64,000 bases of DNA from Anaerobacillus sp. CMMVII (lineage in GTDB: Bacteria > Bacillota > Bacilli > Bacillales > Anaerobacillaceae), in assembly GCF_025377685.1 (NCBI RefSeq), contig NZ_JACEHK010000013.1:55837-119836 (forward strand), given 5' to 3'. The notes under the pieces are model-generated. The model was not told the DNA's origin. It worked only from the letters and a program-made list of their open reading frames with translations, and did no database searches. Of this stretch, positions 1-9,842 are shown piece by piece (the stretch's first letter is position 1; the number at the start of each line of letters is the position of its first letter). The translations under genes were made by a program, and so were the position numbers.

Positions 1-270
1 GGATACCATATTTCGGTGATGAGGCCAGACTACTATACTGAGAATGGTGTTTATTTAGATGAGGTTTATGTAAAGAAATTTAAGAATGGCGTTCTGATAG
101 ATGAAGAGAAGTTAGTCTCAAATAGTAACGAAGCAAGGACGCAACCATATGAATTTCCACTTGTCTTTCAAAATCAAACGAAAAATGAACCATTTGAATT
201 TTCAAGTTTAGTAATAAGAGTTGTTTATAATAATGGTCAAACCTTCGAAAAAGAAGTGCCTTTTAATTAA
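1..270 (+). CDS. hypothetical protein, 5' end outside window
   Basis: The frame is open from the first base and runs to a TAA, so this is the C-terminal part of a longer protein. A GTG-ATG at 16-21 is an internal possibility but has no visible ribosome binding site. The visible part of roughly 89 residues is charged and rich in aromatic residues, alternating beta-type stretches with polar ones, with no motif I recognise. It is followed at once by a hairpin with a T run, so it is the last gene of its transcript. The function is unknown. Confidence 0.5.
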   Translation, partial: GYHISVMRPDYYTENGVYLDEVYVKKFKNGVLIDEEKLVSNSNEARTQPYEFPLVFQNQTKNEPFEFSSLVIRVVYNNGQTFEKEVPFN

Positions 271-292
271 TTGTACTTGCGGCTTGATACGT

Positions 293-324
293 AAAAAACA
301 GTTACTTGATGTAGCTGTTTTTTT
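293..324 (+). terminator. rho-independent terminator
   Basis: A 13-bp stem (293-305 with 311-323, one G-T wobble) closes a 5-base loop and ends in a T run, 23 bases after the stop of the preceding gene. The A-rich left arm would also work on the other strand. Confidence 0.6.
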
Positions 325-468
325 AAAAGATAAGGACCTGAGCGCCCTCTGCCAACAGTGAATAAGTCAAACTCACTAATCTAACAATTAGGTGTATTTT
401 TCCAAATAGTGGTGTCTATCTATAGAGAAACAGGTATAATTTAATTGAAATAGGAGGGATCAAACAAA

Positions 469-848
469 ATGAAAAAGTTTGCGATGATTGTTTTCCTTAT
501 TTGTGTAGCTCTTATCACTACCAGCTGTAACAGTACAAAAGTGTTTTATTACGGGTCGAATTTTGGTAACGAAATTAAAGCGACCTACACATATTTTACA
601 GGAACTGAAAAAAAGAATATTGGGCTTAAAGAAGGCGATGTTTTAAGAATGGAGTATGAATCGGTGGTAAATGAAGGAACATTAACATTGAGTCTTTTGA
701 TCCAAACGATGAGGTAGTAACTGAATTTGAAGCAGATCAAACTGGCTCATTTGAGCTTGTTACAAAAACACCTGGGAGCTATCAGTTAATCATCATTGGC
801 GATAGTACGAAAGGAAGCTTTCATTTTTCCTGGAAAATCGAGAAGTAG
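469..848 (+). pseudogene. small lipoprotein, frameshifted
   Basis: The ATG follows a good ribosome binding site (AGGAGGG). The first 20 residues are a lipoprotein signal with lysines, a hydrophobic stretch and lipobox TTSC. The first frame stops at 717. Near 690 the sequence continues in the frame two bases ahead (reading ESFDPNDEVV and on to SFHFSWKIEK) and stops at 846-848. Adding one T to the run at the junction gives LSLFDPNDEVV and a single protein of about 126 residues. The restored C-terminal half looks like a small beta-sandwich of surface lipoproteins. The next gene begins at the base after this stop, so the two are probably co-transcribed. The family is not recognised. Confidence 0.6.
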
Positions 849-1706
849 GTGAGAGAAATAGATAAAAATCATGTTGTAATTGTGACGGGTGCAAATTCAG
901 GAATGGGAAAGGCAACATCATTGGCACTAGCTAAGACAGGAGCGACGGTCGTGATGCTTTGTCGGAGGAAGCTAGAGGGAGAGACAGCTGTTAGGGAAGT
1001 ACGAACTATAAGTAAAAATATGTCTGTAGAGCTGATGCTATGTGACTTAGGTTCGCAAAAGAGCATTCGAGAGTTTTGTATAGAGTTTCAGAAAAAATAT
1101 CACAGGCTCGACGTACTGGTGAATAACGCAGGTGTCATTCTTCCGGGCCGGCATGAAACGGTGGATGGATTTGAATTACAGTTCGGTGTAAATCACCTAG
1201 GGCATTTTTTGCTAACGAATCTTCTGCTTGAGCAGATTATTGCCAGTGCGCCGGCTAGAATTATTAATGTATCATCTGGGGCCCATAAAGCTGGAAAAAT
1301 CCATTTTGACGACATTAATCTAAAGAAAAATTATCGTGTGTTTCGAGCATATGCTCAATCGAAGCTTGCAAATATTCTTTTTACATATGAATTAGCCCAA
1401 AGGCTAAAAGGTACAGACGTCACCGTAAATTGCCTACACCCAGGAGCCGTAGCCACAAATATGGGAATTAACAGGGAGACAGGGTTTGGAACATTGATTA
1501 CGAGATTGCTAAAACCTTTCTTTCAAACCTCAGAACAAGGAGCCGAGACAGCCATCTATCTTGCGACATCAGCAGAAATAGAAGGCATAACTGGACAATA
1601 TTACTATCGCAAAAAATCAATTCGATCCTCAAAAAGGTCCTATGACAACGCCCTGGCAAAGAAACTATGGGATGTTAGTGAGGAAATGACGGGGATGAAA
1701 AAGTAG
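849..1706 (+). CDS. short-chain dehydrogenase/reductase, retinol-dehydrogenase-like
   Basis: A classical SDR of 285 residues. It has the nucleotide-binding motif TGANSGMG near residue 14, NNAG near residue 92, the active-site serine in NVSSGAH and the YAQSK catalytic tyrosine/lysine pair near residue 173. An arginine after the second strand (MLCRRK) favours NADP(H). Overall spacing resembles the RDH11-14/WW-oxidoreductase-like group that bacilli often carry; the substrate cannot be predicted. The GTG start directly abuts the stop of the upstream lipoprotein, and AGGTGAG at that junction may serve as a weak ribosome binding site. Confidence 0.85.
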   Translation: MREIDKNHVVIVTGANSGMGKATSLALAKTGATVVMLCRRKLEGETAVREVRTISKNMSVELMLCDLGSQKSIREFCIEFQKKYHRLDVLVNNAGVILPGRHETVDGFELQFGVNHLGHFLLTNLLLEQIIASAPARIINVSSGAHKAGKIHFDDINLKKNYRVFRAYAQSKLANILFTYELAQRLKGTDVTVNCLHPGAVATNMGINRETGFGTLITRLLKPFFQTSEQGAETAIYLATSAEIEGITGQYYYRKKSIRSSKRSYDNALAKKLWDVSEEMTGMKK

Positions 1707-1740
1707 GTGTCTGTGGCCATGTCGCAAGGCACCTATTTTT
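1704..1740 (+). terminator. probable terminator after the SDR gene
   Basis: An imperfect stem (AGGTGTCTG against CAAGGCACCT) overlaps the stop codon and is followed by ATTTTT. The stem has a bulge, so confidence is moderate. Confidence 0.45.
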
Positions 1741-2015
1741 ATGTTTGGTAAAGTGCTCACCGTTGTAGCATTTTCAGACGATCAATTATAAGCAGATCAA
1801 GATCTCTAAATTGTAAACCATCGTAAATATTCTTCTCAGAATTCCTAATTGTTTCATTTCCAATCTTCCAGTTCTTTGTTAAGCAAGCGCTGGCATGTTA
1901 AAGATTGGAAATAGCGGGGTACAACTGCGAATCACTCCTTTTTGTTATAGTTCAAGTCATAGTCGTGTAAAAATGATATACTAACTCTACAAATAGATTA
2001 AAAGGTGAACAGCGG
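1741..2015. other. intergenic, promoter region of the helicase gene
   Basis: This AT-rich stretch has no open frame of note and no copy of either palindromic repeat. The part just before 2015 should hold the promoter of the helicase gene, but I see no clear -35/-10 pair. Confidence 0.3.
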
Positions 2016-4315
2016 ATGAATCAGATAAACGTGAGAGTTTCGGTACGAAATTTAGTAGAGTTTGTGATGATGAGCGGTAGTATTGAAATGGGTGCTGGTG
2101 GTGCACATATTTTAGAAGAAGGCACAAAAACGCACCAGCGTTTACAACAAAATCGAGAAGACAATTACCAAAAGGAAGTAACGTTATCACAAGAGTTTGA
2201 ACGAAATGGTTTTATTGTTACTGTTCATGGCAGATGTGACGGCATTATTAGAACTGAAAATGGGGTCACAATTGAGGAGATCAAATCAACATCTAGACCT
2301 CTAGTTACTATAAAGAAGAGGATCGACCGACGTACTGGGCTCAAGCGAAAGTGTATGCCTACATCTATGCCGCACAACATAACTTGGATCAGATCGATAT
2401 CCATCTTGTTTATGCTAGTAGGCAAAACACAGATACTGTTACGTTTAAACAATCGTATACAAAAGAGGACTTAGATTTTTTTATTGAAGAACTTTTAGCG
2501 GATTACCTTAAATTTCAGGAAATTTTGTTCGACCAAAGAACCGCCCGCCAAGTAAGCATTCCGGCCTTATCCTTTCCTTTTTCTTCGTACCGTAACAGAC
2601 AGCGTGATCTTGTGAAAGCAGTATACAAAACAATTTCTGAAAAAAAGCGCTTGTTTGCGAAGGCTTCTACTGGGATTGGGAAAACAATCTCAACCATTTT
2701 TCCGGCTGTAAAAGCTGTGGGGGAAGGGAAGGCAGAACGGATCCTCTATGTAACAGCAAAAACGATTACAAGACAAGTAGCTGAAGAGGCTTTTCAATTA
2801 TTAAATACGAAGGGTCTAGTTTGGCGAACGGTGACAATCACTGCGAAGGAAAAAGTTTGCTTTCAAGATGAAGTCAACTGTTCTAAAGACCATTGTTCTT
2901 ATTCAGACGGTTATTATGATCGATTAAAGGAAGGGTTAAAAGACATTTTAACGAAAGAACAAATCGTTGACCGACAAACCATCGAGTCCTATGCGAAAAA
3001 GCATTCACTCTGCCCATTTGAATTTTCATTAGATGTTGCGTTACATGCAGACGCAGTGATCTGTGATTATAATTACTTTTTTGATCCAAGAGTGAAAATG
3101 CAGCGTTGGAGCGAGCTCCATAAAGATACGGTGTTACTAATCGATGAAGCTCATAATTTAGTTGATCGGGCTAGAGCCATGTACTCTGCTTCGGTTGCGA
3201 AATCTAGCTTTTTAGAGGTAAGTAGGCTGGTAAAAGGAAAAAATCAGGAACTTTACCAACAGACAAAAAAAGTGAATGATCTGCTTTTGGAGTGGAAGAA
3301 GGAATTACTGGAGAAGAATCAATTCGATTTTCTCGAGTTACCAGAACATGTAGTTTCAGTCGTAGAGGACTTTTTAGATTTAGGTGATCGGTGGCTATCT
3401 ACTTCGGGCAATCACCTCGAAGACTATTACGGAAGTGTGAAAGATCTTTTTTACGAGGCACAGGCTTTTTGTAGGGTGGCTAGTTTATATGATGATCATT
3501 TCCGCACGATGGTTACGGTTCAAAAAAGTGAAGTTCAAGTTAAGCTATTATGCTTAGATCCTTCTAGACTAATTCGTAGCGCGACAAAAAAGACGAAAGC
3601 GACGATCTTTTTTTCGGCTACGTTACATCCACTCGGATATTTTCAAACCGTGTTAGGTGGAGAAGATGTTGATTATTTTCAAGATATCCCTTCACCGTTT
3701 GATGAAAAAAACGTCGAGGTTTTAGTTAGTCCAATATCCACGAAGTATAACGACCGTCCTTCATCGGTTGAAAAAATTATTTCAGTCATAAAAGAGCAGC
3801 TACATCAGCGTACAGGTAATTTTCTTGTTTTTTTTCCGTCTTATGAATACTTATCACAAGTGCTTGCAGAGTATCAAGATGACGCTATGGATGCGAACGT
3901 TGAGTTGTTTGTTCAAGAACAAATGATGACGGAGGAAGAAAGGGAAGGATTTTTAGCTAAGTTCCAACCCTTATTAACAGGGGTGAGAATTGGTTTCGCC
4001 GTTTTAGGTGGTATTTTCGCTGAGGGAGTAGACCTACGCGGTGATCGGTTGAATGGTGTTTGTATTGTCGGAGTAGGTTTGCCTAGGATTTCAGATGAAC
4101 AAGATATTATGAAGCAGTTCTATTCTTCGCAAGGCTACAATGGATTTGATTTTGCGTATGTTTATCCTGGTATGAATAAAGTTCAGCAGGCTGGTGGAAG
4201 GTTGATCCGTTCGGAAGAAGATGAAGGAGTGATCATCCTCATGGACGACCGCTATTTGTCACCAAAATATCGAAACCTATTACCAAGCGAGTGGCGTAAT
4301 TTTAGAAGGATTTGA
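2016..4315 (+). pseudogene. ATP-dependent helicase, PD-(D/E)XK nuclease domain plus XPD/DinG-type helicase, frameshifted
   Basis: The N-terminal part reads to about 2310 and includes GRCDGII and the EEIKST strand, which match a PD-(D/E)XK (Cas4/RecB-like) fold. It then continues in the frame two bases ahead as YKEEDRPTYWAQAKVYAY, so one missing base explains the break. The helicase part has Walker A (ASTGIGKT), four cysteines between motifs I and II (CFQDEVNC, then HC, then LCPF) typical of the XPD/DinG iron-sulfur cluster, DEAH (LIDEAHN), and C-terminal motifs with ADVILR-like GGRLIRSEED. Restored length is about 766 residues. This superfamily-2 architecture is common in Firmicutes and is presumed to act on damaged or branched DNA. 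It stands as a single gene ending at a palindromic repeat. Confidence 0.8.
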
Positions 4316-4320
4316 GAGAG

Positions 4321-4374
4321 GGGGGTCTGACCCCCAGTGCTTTAAAGCTTTAAAGGAGCGGGGGTCAGACCCCC
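4321..4374. repeat. main palindromic repeat (REP-like), copy 1
   Basis: A nested palindrome: left arm GGGGTCTGACCCCC, a core around TTTAAAGCTTTAAA, right arm GGGGGTCAGACCCCC. It starts six bases after the helicase stop and ends shortly before the next ribosome binding site. Its core differs slightly from the common form of the family. Confidence 0.9.
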
Positions 4375-4396
4375 AATAAAGAAGAGATGGTGCGTT

Positions 4397-5050
4397 ATGA
4401 AATTTGAAATTGAAGGTAACATCATCGATTGTGATGTTCAATATGGAAAGAGAAAGAAGATTGCGATTCAAATCAGTTCGACGGGATTTATAACTGTGAA
4501 AGCGCCTAGAGAGACAAGTGAAGAAATGCTTAGAAGTGCTATTGAAAAGCAAGGGAAATGGATCCTAGACAAATTGCAGAAAATTAAGGATGCACGTGAA
4601 GCTCCAAAAACAAGGGAGTATCATGATCAAGGGAAGTTTTTGTATCTTGGTAAAGAGTACCTTCTTCATCAGTTAATTGATCATAGTGATTTGGGAGAAA
4701 AAGATCTAAAAAAAGCTCTTAAAAAATTCTATATTTCTAGCTGTAAGAAGATTGTCGGTGAACGGATCAAGATCTATCAAAAACAACTAGGAGTAAAGCC
4801 GAAATCTGTTGAAATCATAGAGTCGAAAGTCAAATGGGGCAGCTGTAGTTGGGATAAAAAAATAAGTATTAATTATCAATTAGCCATGGCGCCAATCGAT
4901 GTAATAGATTATGTCATCATCCATGAACTATGTCATATTCTTCATATGAACCATGATCGCTCGTTTTGGAGGCGTGTGGGAAGTCTTGTTCCAGATTATA
5001 AAAAGAAGGAAGAATATTTAGCAAGACATGGGCAGTCTATGACGGTGTGA
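4397..5050 (+). CDS. YgjP-like metallopeptidase (DUF45, SprT-like fold)
   Basis: A 217-residue protein ending in the zinc-protease signature HELCHILHMNHDRSFW, with the third ligand region as in the M48-like YgjP/WLM group. The preceding KVKWGSCSWDKKISINYQL block is the most conserved part of DUF45 proteins. The N-terminal half is a basic beta-rich region of the same family. The length matches the family (about 220-240 residues). No signal peptide is present, so it is cytoplasmic. It has its own terminator and is probably monocistronic. The biological substrate of this family is unknown; some members sit beside restriction or repair genes, here an XPD-type helicase. Confidence 0.85.
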   Translation: MKFEIEGNIIDCDVQYGKRKKIAIQISSTGFITVKAPRETSEEMLRSAIEKQGKWILDKLQKIKDAREAPKTREYHDQGKFLYLGKEYLLHQLIDHSDLGEKDLKKALKKFYISSCKKIVGERIKIYQKQLGVKPKSVEIIESKVKWGSCSWDKKISINYQLAMAPIDVIDYVIIHELCHILHMNHDRSFWRRVGSLVPDYKKKEEYLARHGQSMTV

Positions 5051-5080
5051 TAATTAGCATAATTTAGGGAAAAGATTAAG

Positions 5081-5112
5081 GAACTAAACGCTACTAAGCT
5101 TTAGTTCTTTTT
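5081..5112 (+). terminator. rho-independent terminator
   Basis: GAACTAAA and TTTAGTTC form a stem around an 11-base loop that can pair further (GCT/AGC), followed by a long T run, 30 bases after the DUF45 stop. Confidence 0.75.
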
Positions 5113-5115
5113 TTC

Positions 5116-5553
5116 TACACTTTTTAGTAAGCTTTTTTTGATACTAGCTTCAAAATGAGGCTTGGTAGATAAAATAGTAGGGAATGTTATCTTAGCCAAC
5201 ACAATCGAATAACAGTTCGTGAAATAAAAGTATTAATATCAGTGGTATTAAAATTAAGATCCGAAACCAAAAAAGAAATAGAATTAGTAGAATTCATGGG
5301 ACAAACCAATAACAAAATTCAATTTGTTATTGGTTACTTATTTGTAATTTAAGAAAAATGTGGATTCTATTATTAAACATTGATGTTGATCTACAGGCAG
5401 TTGTTATGATGTGGCTTGCATTATCGCGGAGTCGACAAACAAGAAACTCTCTTATAGAAAATTATTTTACTATAAAACTATTTGTGATAAATGTCTTTAA
5501 TAGATATAATAACTAGGTAACTTTTTTGTATTTTCACTTAAGGGAGTGAGATT
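5116..5553. other. 438-bp intergenic region with an AT-rich perfect hairpin
   Basis: No gene is visible. At 5304-5335 there is a 13-bp perfect inverted repeat (AACCAATAACAAA and its complement) with a 6-base loop and no T run, so it is not an ordinary terminator. The end of the region carries the ribosome binding site (AAGGGAGTG) of the next gene. Confidence 0.4.
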
Positions 5554-6611
5554 TTGAATATATTAATTACAGGAGCATCCGGATTTTTAGGCTCTACACT
5601 AGCAAAACAATTACTTGAAGACAAACATAATGTCTATTTACTAGTCCGAAATAATAAGAAGTTAAACAATTTCATTAATATAAATCAAGATCATAAACAA
5701 CGGATCACAATCCTTGAAGGCGAGTTAACAGAAGCGGAATTGGGTTTAAATTCTAAAATGTTAAATAGTTTAGTTGGAAAGATTGATGTCGTTTATCATA
5801 CAGCTGCCTTTTTATCATTTGATGAAGGTAAAAGAGAACAAATTTTTCAAGTAAATGTTAACGGTACAAGAAATGTTCTTGAGGTAGCAGAAAAGATCGG
5901 TGTAAATAAATTCGTCCATGTAAGTACTGCCTATACCTTAGGGGTTCAAGAGAATGGACTCGAACAACTGTACCCGATAGATGGTACCTTTACTAATGAT
6001 TATGAAGAAAGTAAATGTAAGGCTGAACACCTAGTTATGTCTTATCAAGATAAGTTCGCAGTCACTATTATGAGACCTGCTATTATTATCGGTGATTCGA
6101 AAACTGGAGAAGCGAGCACAACCTTTGGATTATATGGGATCCTTAGAGCTATTGAACTACTAAAGAAAAAAGTATAAAAGCTGGTCATCAAAACAAAACG
6201 TACCGATTATTAGTAAATAAGGATGCTGTTTCAAACCTTGTTCCAATAGATTACGTTGTAAAAGTACTCACTTTAGCTCTAAAATATGGTCAGAAAAGTA
6301 CTGTATACAATATAACGAATCCAAATCCACCATCAAACGGGTTGGTTTTTGAAACTATCACGAAGAGTTTAGAGTTTCAGATGGTGAAGATCGCACCGTA
6401 TAAACACTTGGATTTATTAACAGATGAAGAATTGATTTTCAACAAACCGCTTCAAGTATTCTCTCAATACCTAAATTGTTCTAAGTCATTTCAAGATGAA
6501 AATACAACCAGATTGTTGTTAGAAGGAAACGAAAGCTTATTAAACATGAATGCTGAAATGCTTTCAAGGATTATTACTGGGTTTTTAGAACGAAATATGA
6601 TCAAGGTGTAG
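5554..6611 (+). pseudogene. NAD-dependent epimerase/dehydratase family protein, frameshifted
   Basis: The TTG start follows AAGGGAGTG. The N-terminal part shows the Rossmann motif ITGASGFLGSTLAKQL, then VYHTAAF, the NVNGTRNVLE helix and HVSTAYTLG, as in extended SDRs of the male-sterility/3-beta-HSD type. The usual YxxxK is represented by DYEESKCKAEHLV. The first frame ends at 6177 inside an A-rich run (6166-6179). The protein then continues two bases ahead as KAGHQNKTYRLLVN and runs through VPIDYVVKVL, a conserved SDR element, to 6611. Restoring one A gives about 352 residues. Substrate unknown. The open frame is followed by a further stretch with remnants of coding character. Confidence 0.7.
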
Positions 6612-6771
6612 TTCTTTCCCACCGTGTGAAGAAATTATGCCCCGAGAATTTGGTGTTACAGGTTTAGAGGACCTATTTGTAAATCAACACTCAATACGAA
6701 AACTTTCTTATGAAAAAGGACCATTTACGTGGAAACTATCGCGTAATGAGTCCTTTTTTGTATACCTCATT
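6612..6771 (+). other. coding-like remnant downstream of the epimerase
   Basis: Translation from about 6633 gives a peptide (EIMPREFGVTGLEDLF) that continues open for a while but has no start and no ribosome binding site. It may be the C-terminal tail of the epimerase displaced by a further indel, or a leftover of another gene. I cannot decide which. Confidence 0.25.
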
Positions 6772-6863
6772 GGGGTCTTACCCCCGAGGCTTTAAAGCTT
6801 TAAAGCGCTGGGGGTCAAAGCGCTGGGGGTCAGACCCCCAATCCGTTAAAGCTTTAAAGCGTC
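6772..6863. repeat. main palindromic repeat, composite copy 2
   Basis: A left arm and core (GAGGCTTTAAAGCTTTAAAGCGCTGGGGGTC) are followed by a second GCGCTGGGGGTCAGACCCCC and then another core (CGTTAAAGCTTTAAAGCG). The copy looks like one unit with an internal duplication plus a further half unit, in the gap upstream of the subtilase gene. Confidence 0.8.
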
Positions 6864-7138
6864 GATGGAACCTGAATATAGATCTGACTACGAAGATTCA
6901 CTTTCATCAACATGAAAATAGTATAGTTTTCTTAGTAATCTATAGGAACACCTCAAATATTTTTGAATTATGTACTAGATGATTTATCGCTTAATTTTTT
7001 TGGATTTTTTTAAAGAAATATTATGAAACTACTCTAGCATCCGTCCAATTTACAATGAGAATATACTTTTGTCGTTTCAATTTCTCTTTAGCAGCATTTA
7101 CTAGTAATAGTTCGATAGAAAGGGAATTGGAGGTTTTT

Positions 7139-8332
7139 ATGAAAACGGACAAAAAGCTTTTTACTATTCTAGCAAAAAATCAGTCGAGTGCTATCCCAGT
7201 TGTCATTGTATTAAAAGATAGTGCGAGGTCATGTAAGGTTGAAGATTATTGCCGCCTTCATCCACATGACCAATTTGGTCATTCTTTATCTTCCATTAAA
7301 ATGATCACGGGTAGATACTCAAAAGCAACAATACAAAGTTTACAACGCCATCAACAAGTTAAATTTATTTGTTATGATCACTCAGTGCAAGCACTATTAG
7401 ACAAAGCGACTCCAGCCATTGGCGCGCACAATGTCCATCGACAACAAGGGATAACTGGGAAGGGTGTAGGGATAGCAGTTCTTGATACTGGTGTTTATCC
7501 TCATGTAGATCTAACAAGACCCACAAATCGAATTGTCGCCTTTAAGGATTTAATTAATAATAGGTTGCAACCTTATGATGATAATGGACATGGCACACAT
7601 GTTGCAGGTTGTGCAGCAGGGAATGGTATTAGTTCAGGTGGGACTTATCTAGGACCGGCCCCTGACGCTAATATTATTGGTGTTAAAGTGTTAAATGACC
7701 AAGGGTCGGGGAGTATATCTACCGTTATAGCAGGTATAGATTGGGTTATTGAAAATCGTGACCGCTATCGAATTAGGATTATAAATTTGTCGCTCGGAAC
7801 ACGACCAACAACCTCTTATCGAAATGACCCTCTAACCCAAGCGTGTAGAAAAGCTTGGAGAAACGGTATCGTTGTTGTTGCGTCTGCAGGAAATACGGGT
7901 CCTAATGGATCGATTGTAACTCCAGGAATAGAACCATCCATTATCACGGTTGGTGCTTCGGATAATAATTCTAATGATATTAGTGACCATCGTTTAGCTA
8001 GTTTTAGTAGTCGGCCGCCTACGGTCGATACCTTAATAAAGCCTGATGTAATTGTACCCGGACAAAATATCACTAGTCTATTAGCACCAAATTCAACACT
8101 TTCCGATCGTGATTTACAGGCAAATAACTATTTGCAATTATCTGGTACATCAATGTCAGCTGGAATATGTTCGGGAGCAATTGCCCTCCTTAATGAAGCA
8201 TACCCGTCCTTAAGTCCAGAAGTGATTAAAACATTGCTAAAAGAAACCTCCCGCTACTTTAACGGTAGCAATGCAGGATTACTACAAATTAATCAAGCTT
8301 TCGAGCTGGCAAGATTAAAGTTAAATGAGTGA
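7139..8332 (+). CDS. S8 serine peptidase, AprX-like subtilase
   Basis: The start at 7139 is chosen because it follows GGAGG at the right spacing; the frame is open further upstream. The protein has 397 residues and no signal peptide. The catalytic triad is Asp116 (AVLDTGVYP), His151 (NGHGTHVAG) and Ser338 (SGTSMSAG), with the oxyanion asparagine in SAGNTGPN. An N-terminal region of about 90 residues resembles the short leader of AprX/intracellular subtilases. In Bacillus subtilis AprX is a non-essential stationary-phase protease. The gene is alone, between two palindromic repeats. Confidence 0.88.
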   Translation: MKTDKKLFTILAKNQSSAIPVVIVLKDSARSCKVEDYCRLHPHDQFGHSLSSIKMITGRYSKATIQSLQRHQQVKFICYDHSVQALLDKATPAIGAHNVHRQQGITGKGVGIAVLDTGVYPHVDLTRPTNRIVAFKDLINNRLQPYDDNGHGTHVAGCAAGNGISSGGTYLGPAPDANIIGVKVLNDQGSGSISTVIAGIDWVIENRDRYRIRIINLSLGTRPTTSYRNDPLTQACRKAWRNGIVVVASAGNTGPNGSIVTPGIEPSIITVGASDNNSNDISDHRLASFSSRPPTVDTLIKPDVIVPGQNITSLLAPNSTLSDRDLQANNYLQLSGTSMSAGICSGAIALLNEAYPSLSPEVIKTLLKETSRYFNGSNAGLLQINQAFELARLKLNE

Positions 8333-8363
8333 GTACAGTTTGCTTGAGGGATCTGCCTTTTAT

Positions 8364-8418
8364 TGGGGTCTGACCCCCGCCGCGCTAAAGCTTTAAAGCG
8401 CTGGGGGTCAGACCCCCT
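8364..8418. repeat. main palindromic repeat, copy 3
   Basis: A full unit, with the core read as GCGCTAAAGCTTTAAAGCGC, 31 bases after the subtilase stop. The right arm runs into TATTTTTCC, so it can act as a terminator. Confidence 0.9.
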
Positions 8419-8491
8419 ATTTTTCCTTTTTTTCTTCTAAAACCGATTGATCCGTTGTATGATAAATTTATTGTTATCGGCGGGGATTTAG

Positions 8492-9751
8492 ATGCATTAT
8501 GGATGGGTGGTTGTATGGCTTACATTTATTGCTGTACTTGTTGCTGCAGGGGTTCGATCGATTACTGGCGTCATTATGGTACCTCTCGAGCAGGAGTTTG
8601 AATGGAGTCGCTCGGCAGTTTCATTTGCATTTGCCATTAATCTAATTCTTTATGGATTTTCAGGTCCGTTTATTGCCGTGGGTATGAATCGTTTAGGAAT
8701 TCGAAAAATGATGGCTTACGCTATGGGACTTTTGGTTATCGCGATGCTAATCAGCTTATTCATGACACAAATTTGGCAGTTACATATTATTTGGGGAGTT
8801 TTTATTGGAATTGGCTGCGGGGTATTTCTTACCGTTCTCTCAGCTCATGTGGCCAACAATTGGTTTGAGAAACGAAGAGGTTTTGTTCTGGGGTTACTGA
8901 TGGCGAGCACCGCTGCAGGTCAAGTAATATTCCTACCCTTGCTTTCTTACTTAACAGAAACTTATACTTGGAGAATTGGGATGTCAGTTTTTATCGTATT
9001 AGGCATCGTGATGATTCCACTAATTCTTTTATGGATAAAAGATACACCTGCAGAAAAGGGACTGCTACCTTTTGGGGCGGTACAAAAAGAAGCAAAGCCC
9101 GCTTTAAATCAAAAAAATCCTATTGTGACAAGCTTTGAGGTTCTTTGGGTCGGGTTACGTTCTACACCTTTTTGGTTATTGTCGATTAGTTTTTTTATAT
9201 GCGGTTTGTCAACAGTTGGATTAATTAGCACTCATTTTATTCCTGCCTCGGCTCACCATGGAATACCTGAGGTTCATGCTGCGAGCTTGCTGGCATTTAT
9301 GGGGATCTTTAATATAATAGGAACGATGCTATCAGGATGGCTTTCCGATCGTTTCGATAATCGCTGGCTTTTATTCTGGTATTACGGCTTACGCGGACTG
9401 TCTTTGTTAATCTTGCCTTATGCCTTAGAGACCAATTCGTATGCGATGCTCATCGGTTTCGCTGTATTTTACGGATTAGATTGGATCGCCACTGTACCGC
9501 CAACGATTCGTTTGGCATCGGATTATTTCGGTAAAGACCGTGGGGTGATTATTTACGGATGGGTTTTTGCCGCTCATCAAGTAGGTGCTGGTGTGGCTGC
9601 ATTTCTTGGAGGCTATTTCTATGAAGTATTTCATAGCTATACGCTTACATTTCTCTCAGCAGGGATCCTCTGTATCCTAGCGACTCTGTTTGTATTGAGG
9701 GTTAAGAAGATTGAAAAAATTGTTCCTACTACAGAAGAAAATGCAGGTTGA
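8492..9751 (+). CDS. MFS transporter (monocarboxylate/oxalate-formate antiporter type)
   Basis: A 419-residue membrane protein with twelve hydrophobic segments and a charged central loop near residues 195-215. The start HYGWVVVW and the MVPLEQEFEWSRSAVSFAFAINL helix pair are typical of the OFA/MCT branch of the major facilitator superfamily. GWLSDRFDNR is the second-half repeat of the MFS loop 2-3 motif. Members carry organic anions such as oxalate, lactate or pyruvate, but the substrate here is not determined. The gene precedes a 2-hydroxyacid dehydrogenase, which would suit a hydroxy- or keto-acid carrier; this link is inference. Confidence 0.85.
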   Translation: MHYGWVVVWLTFIAVLVAAGVRSITGVIMVPLEQEFEWSRSAVSFAFAINLILYGFSGPFIAVGMNRLGIRKMMAYAMGLLVIAMLISLFMTQIWQLHIIWGVFIGIGCGVFLTVLSAHVANNWFEKRRGFVLGLLMASTAAGQVIFLPLLSYLTETYTWRIGMSVFIVLGIVMIPLILLWIKDTPAEKGLLPFGAVQKEAKPALNQKNPIVTSFEVLWVGLRSTPFWLLSISFFICGLSTVGLISTHFIPASAHHGIPEVHAASLLAFMGIFNIIGTMLSGWLSDRFDNRWLLFWYYGLRGLSLLILPYALETNSYAMLIGFAVFYGLDWIATVPPTIRLASDYFGKDRGVIIYGWVFAAHQVGAGVAAFLGGYFYEVFHSYTLTFLSAGILCILATLFVLRVKKIEKIVPTTEENAG

Positions 9752-9842
9752 CTATTGGTAAAAAGCTAGTGTCTACATTCGAAGTAATTCTATACTTTTT
9801 CAATTTGACTTAGAACTATGAAAACGAAAGGGGTTGTTAGAA

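Noticed and set aside
469..848. Programmed frameshifting in the lipoprotein or other split genes
   Set aside because: No slippery heptamer with a following structure is seen, and the same one-base loss occurs in a dozen unrelated genes.
4280..4552. A lower-strand frame across the helicase end and the repeat
   Set aside because: It is composed of repeat sequence and the antisense of real genes.
6710..6982. A 90-residue frame across the composite repeat
   Set aside because: Most of it translates the palindrome; there is no ribosome binding site and no homology.
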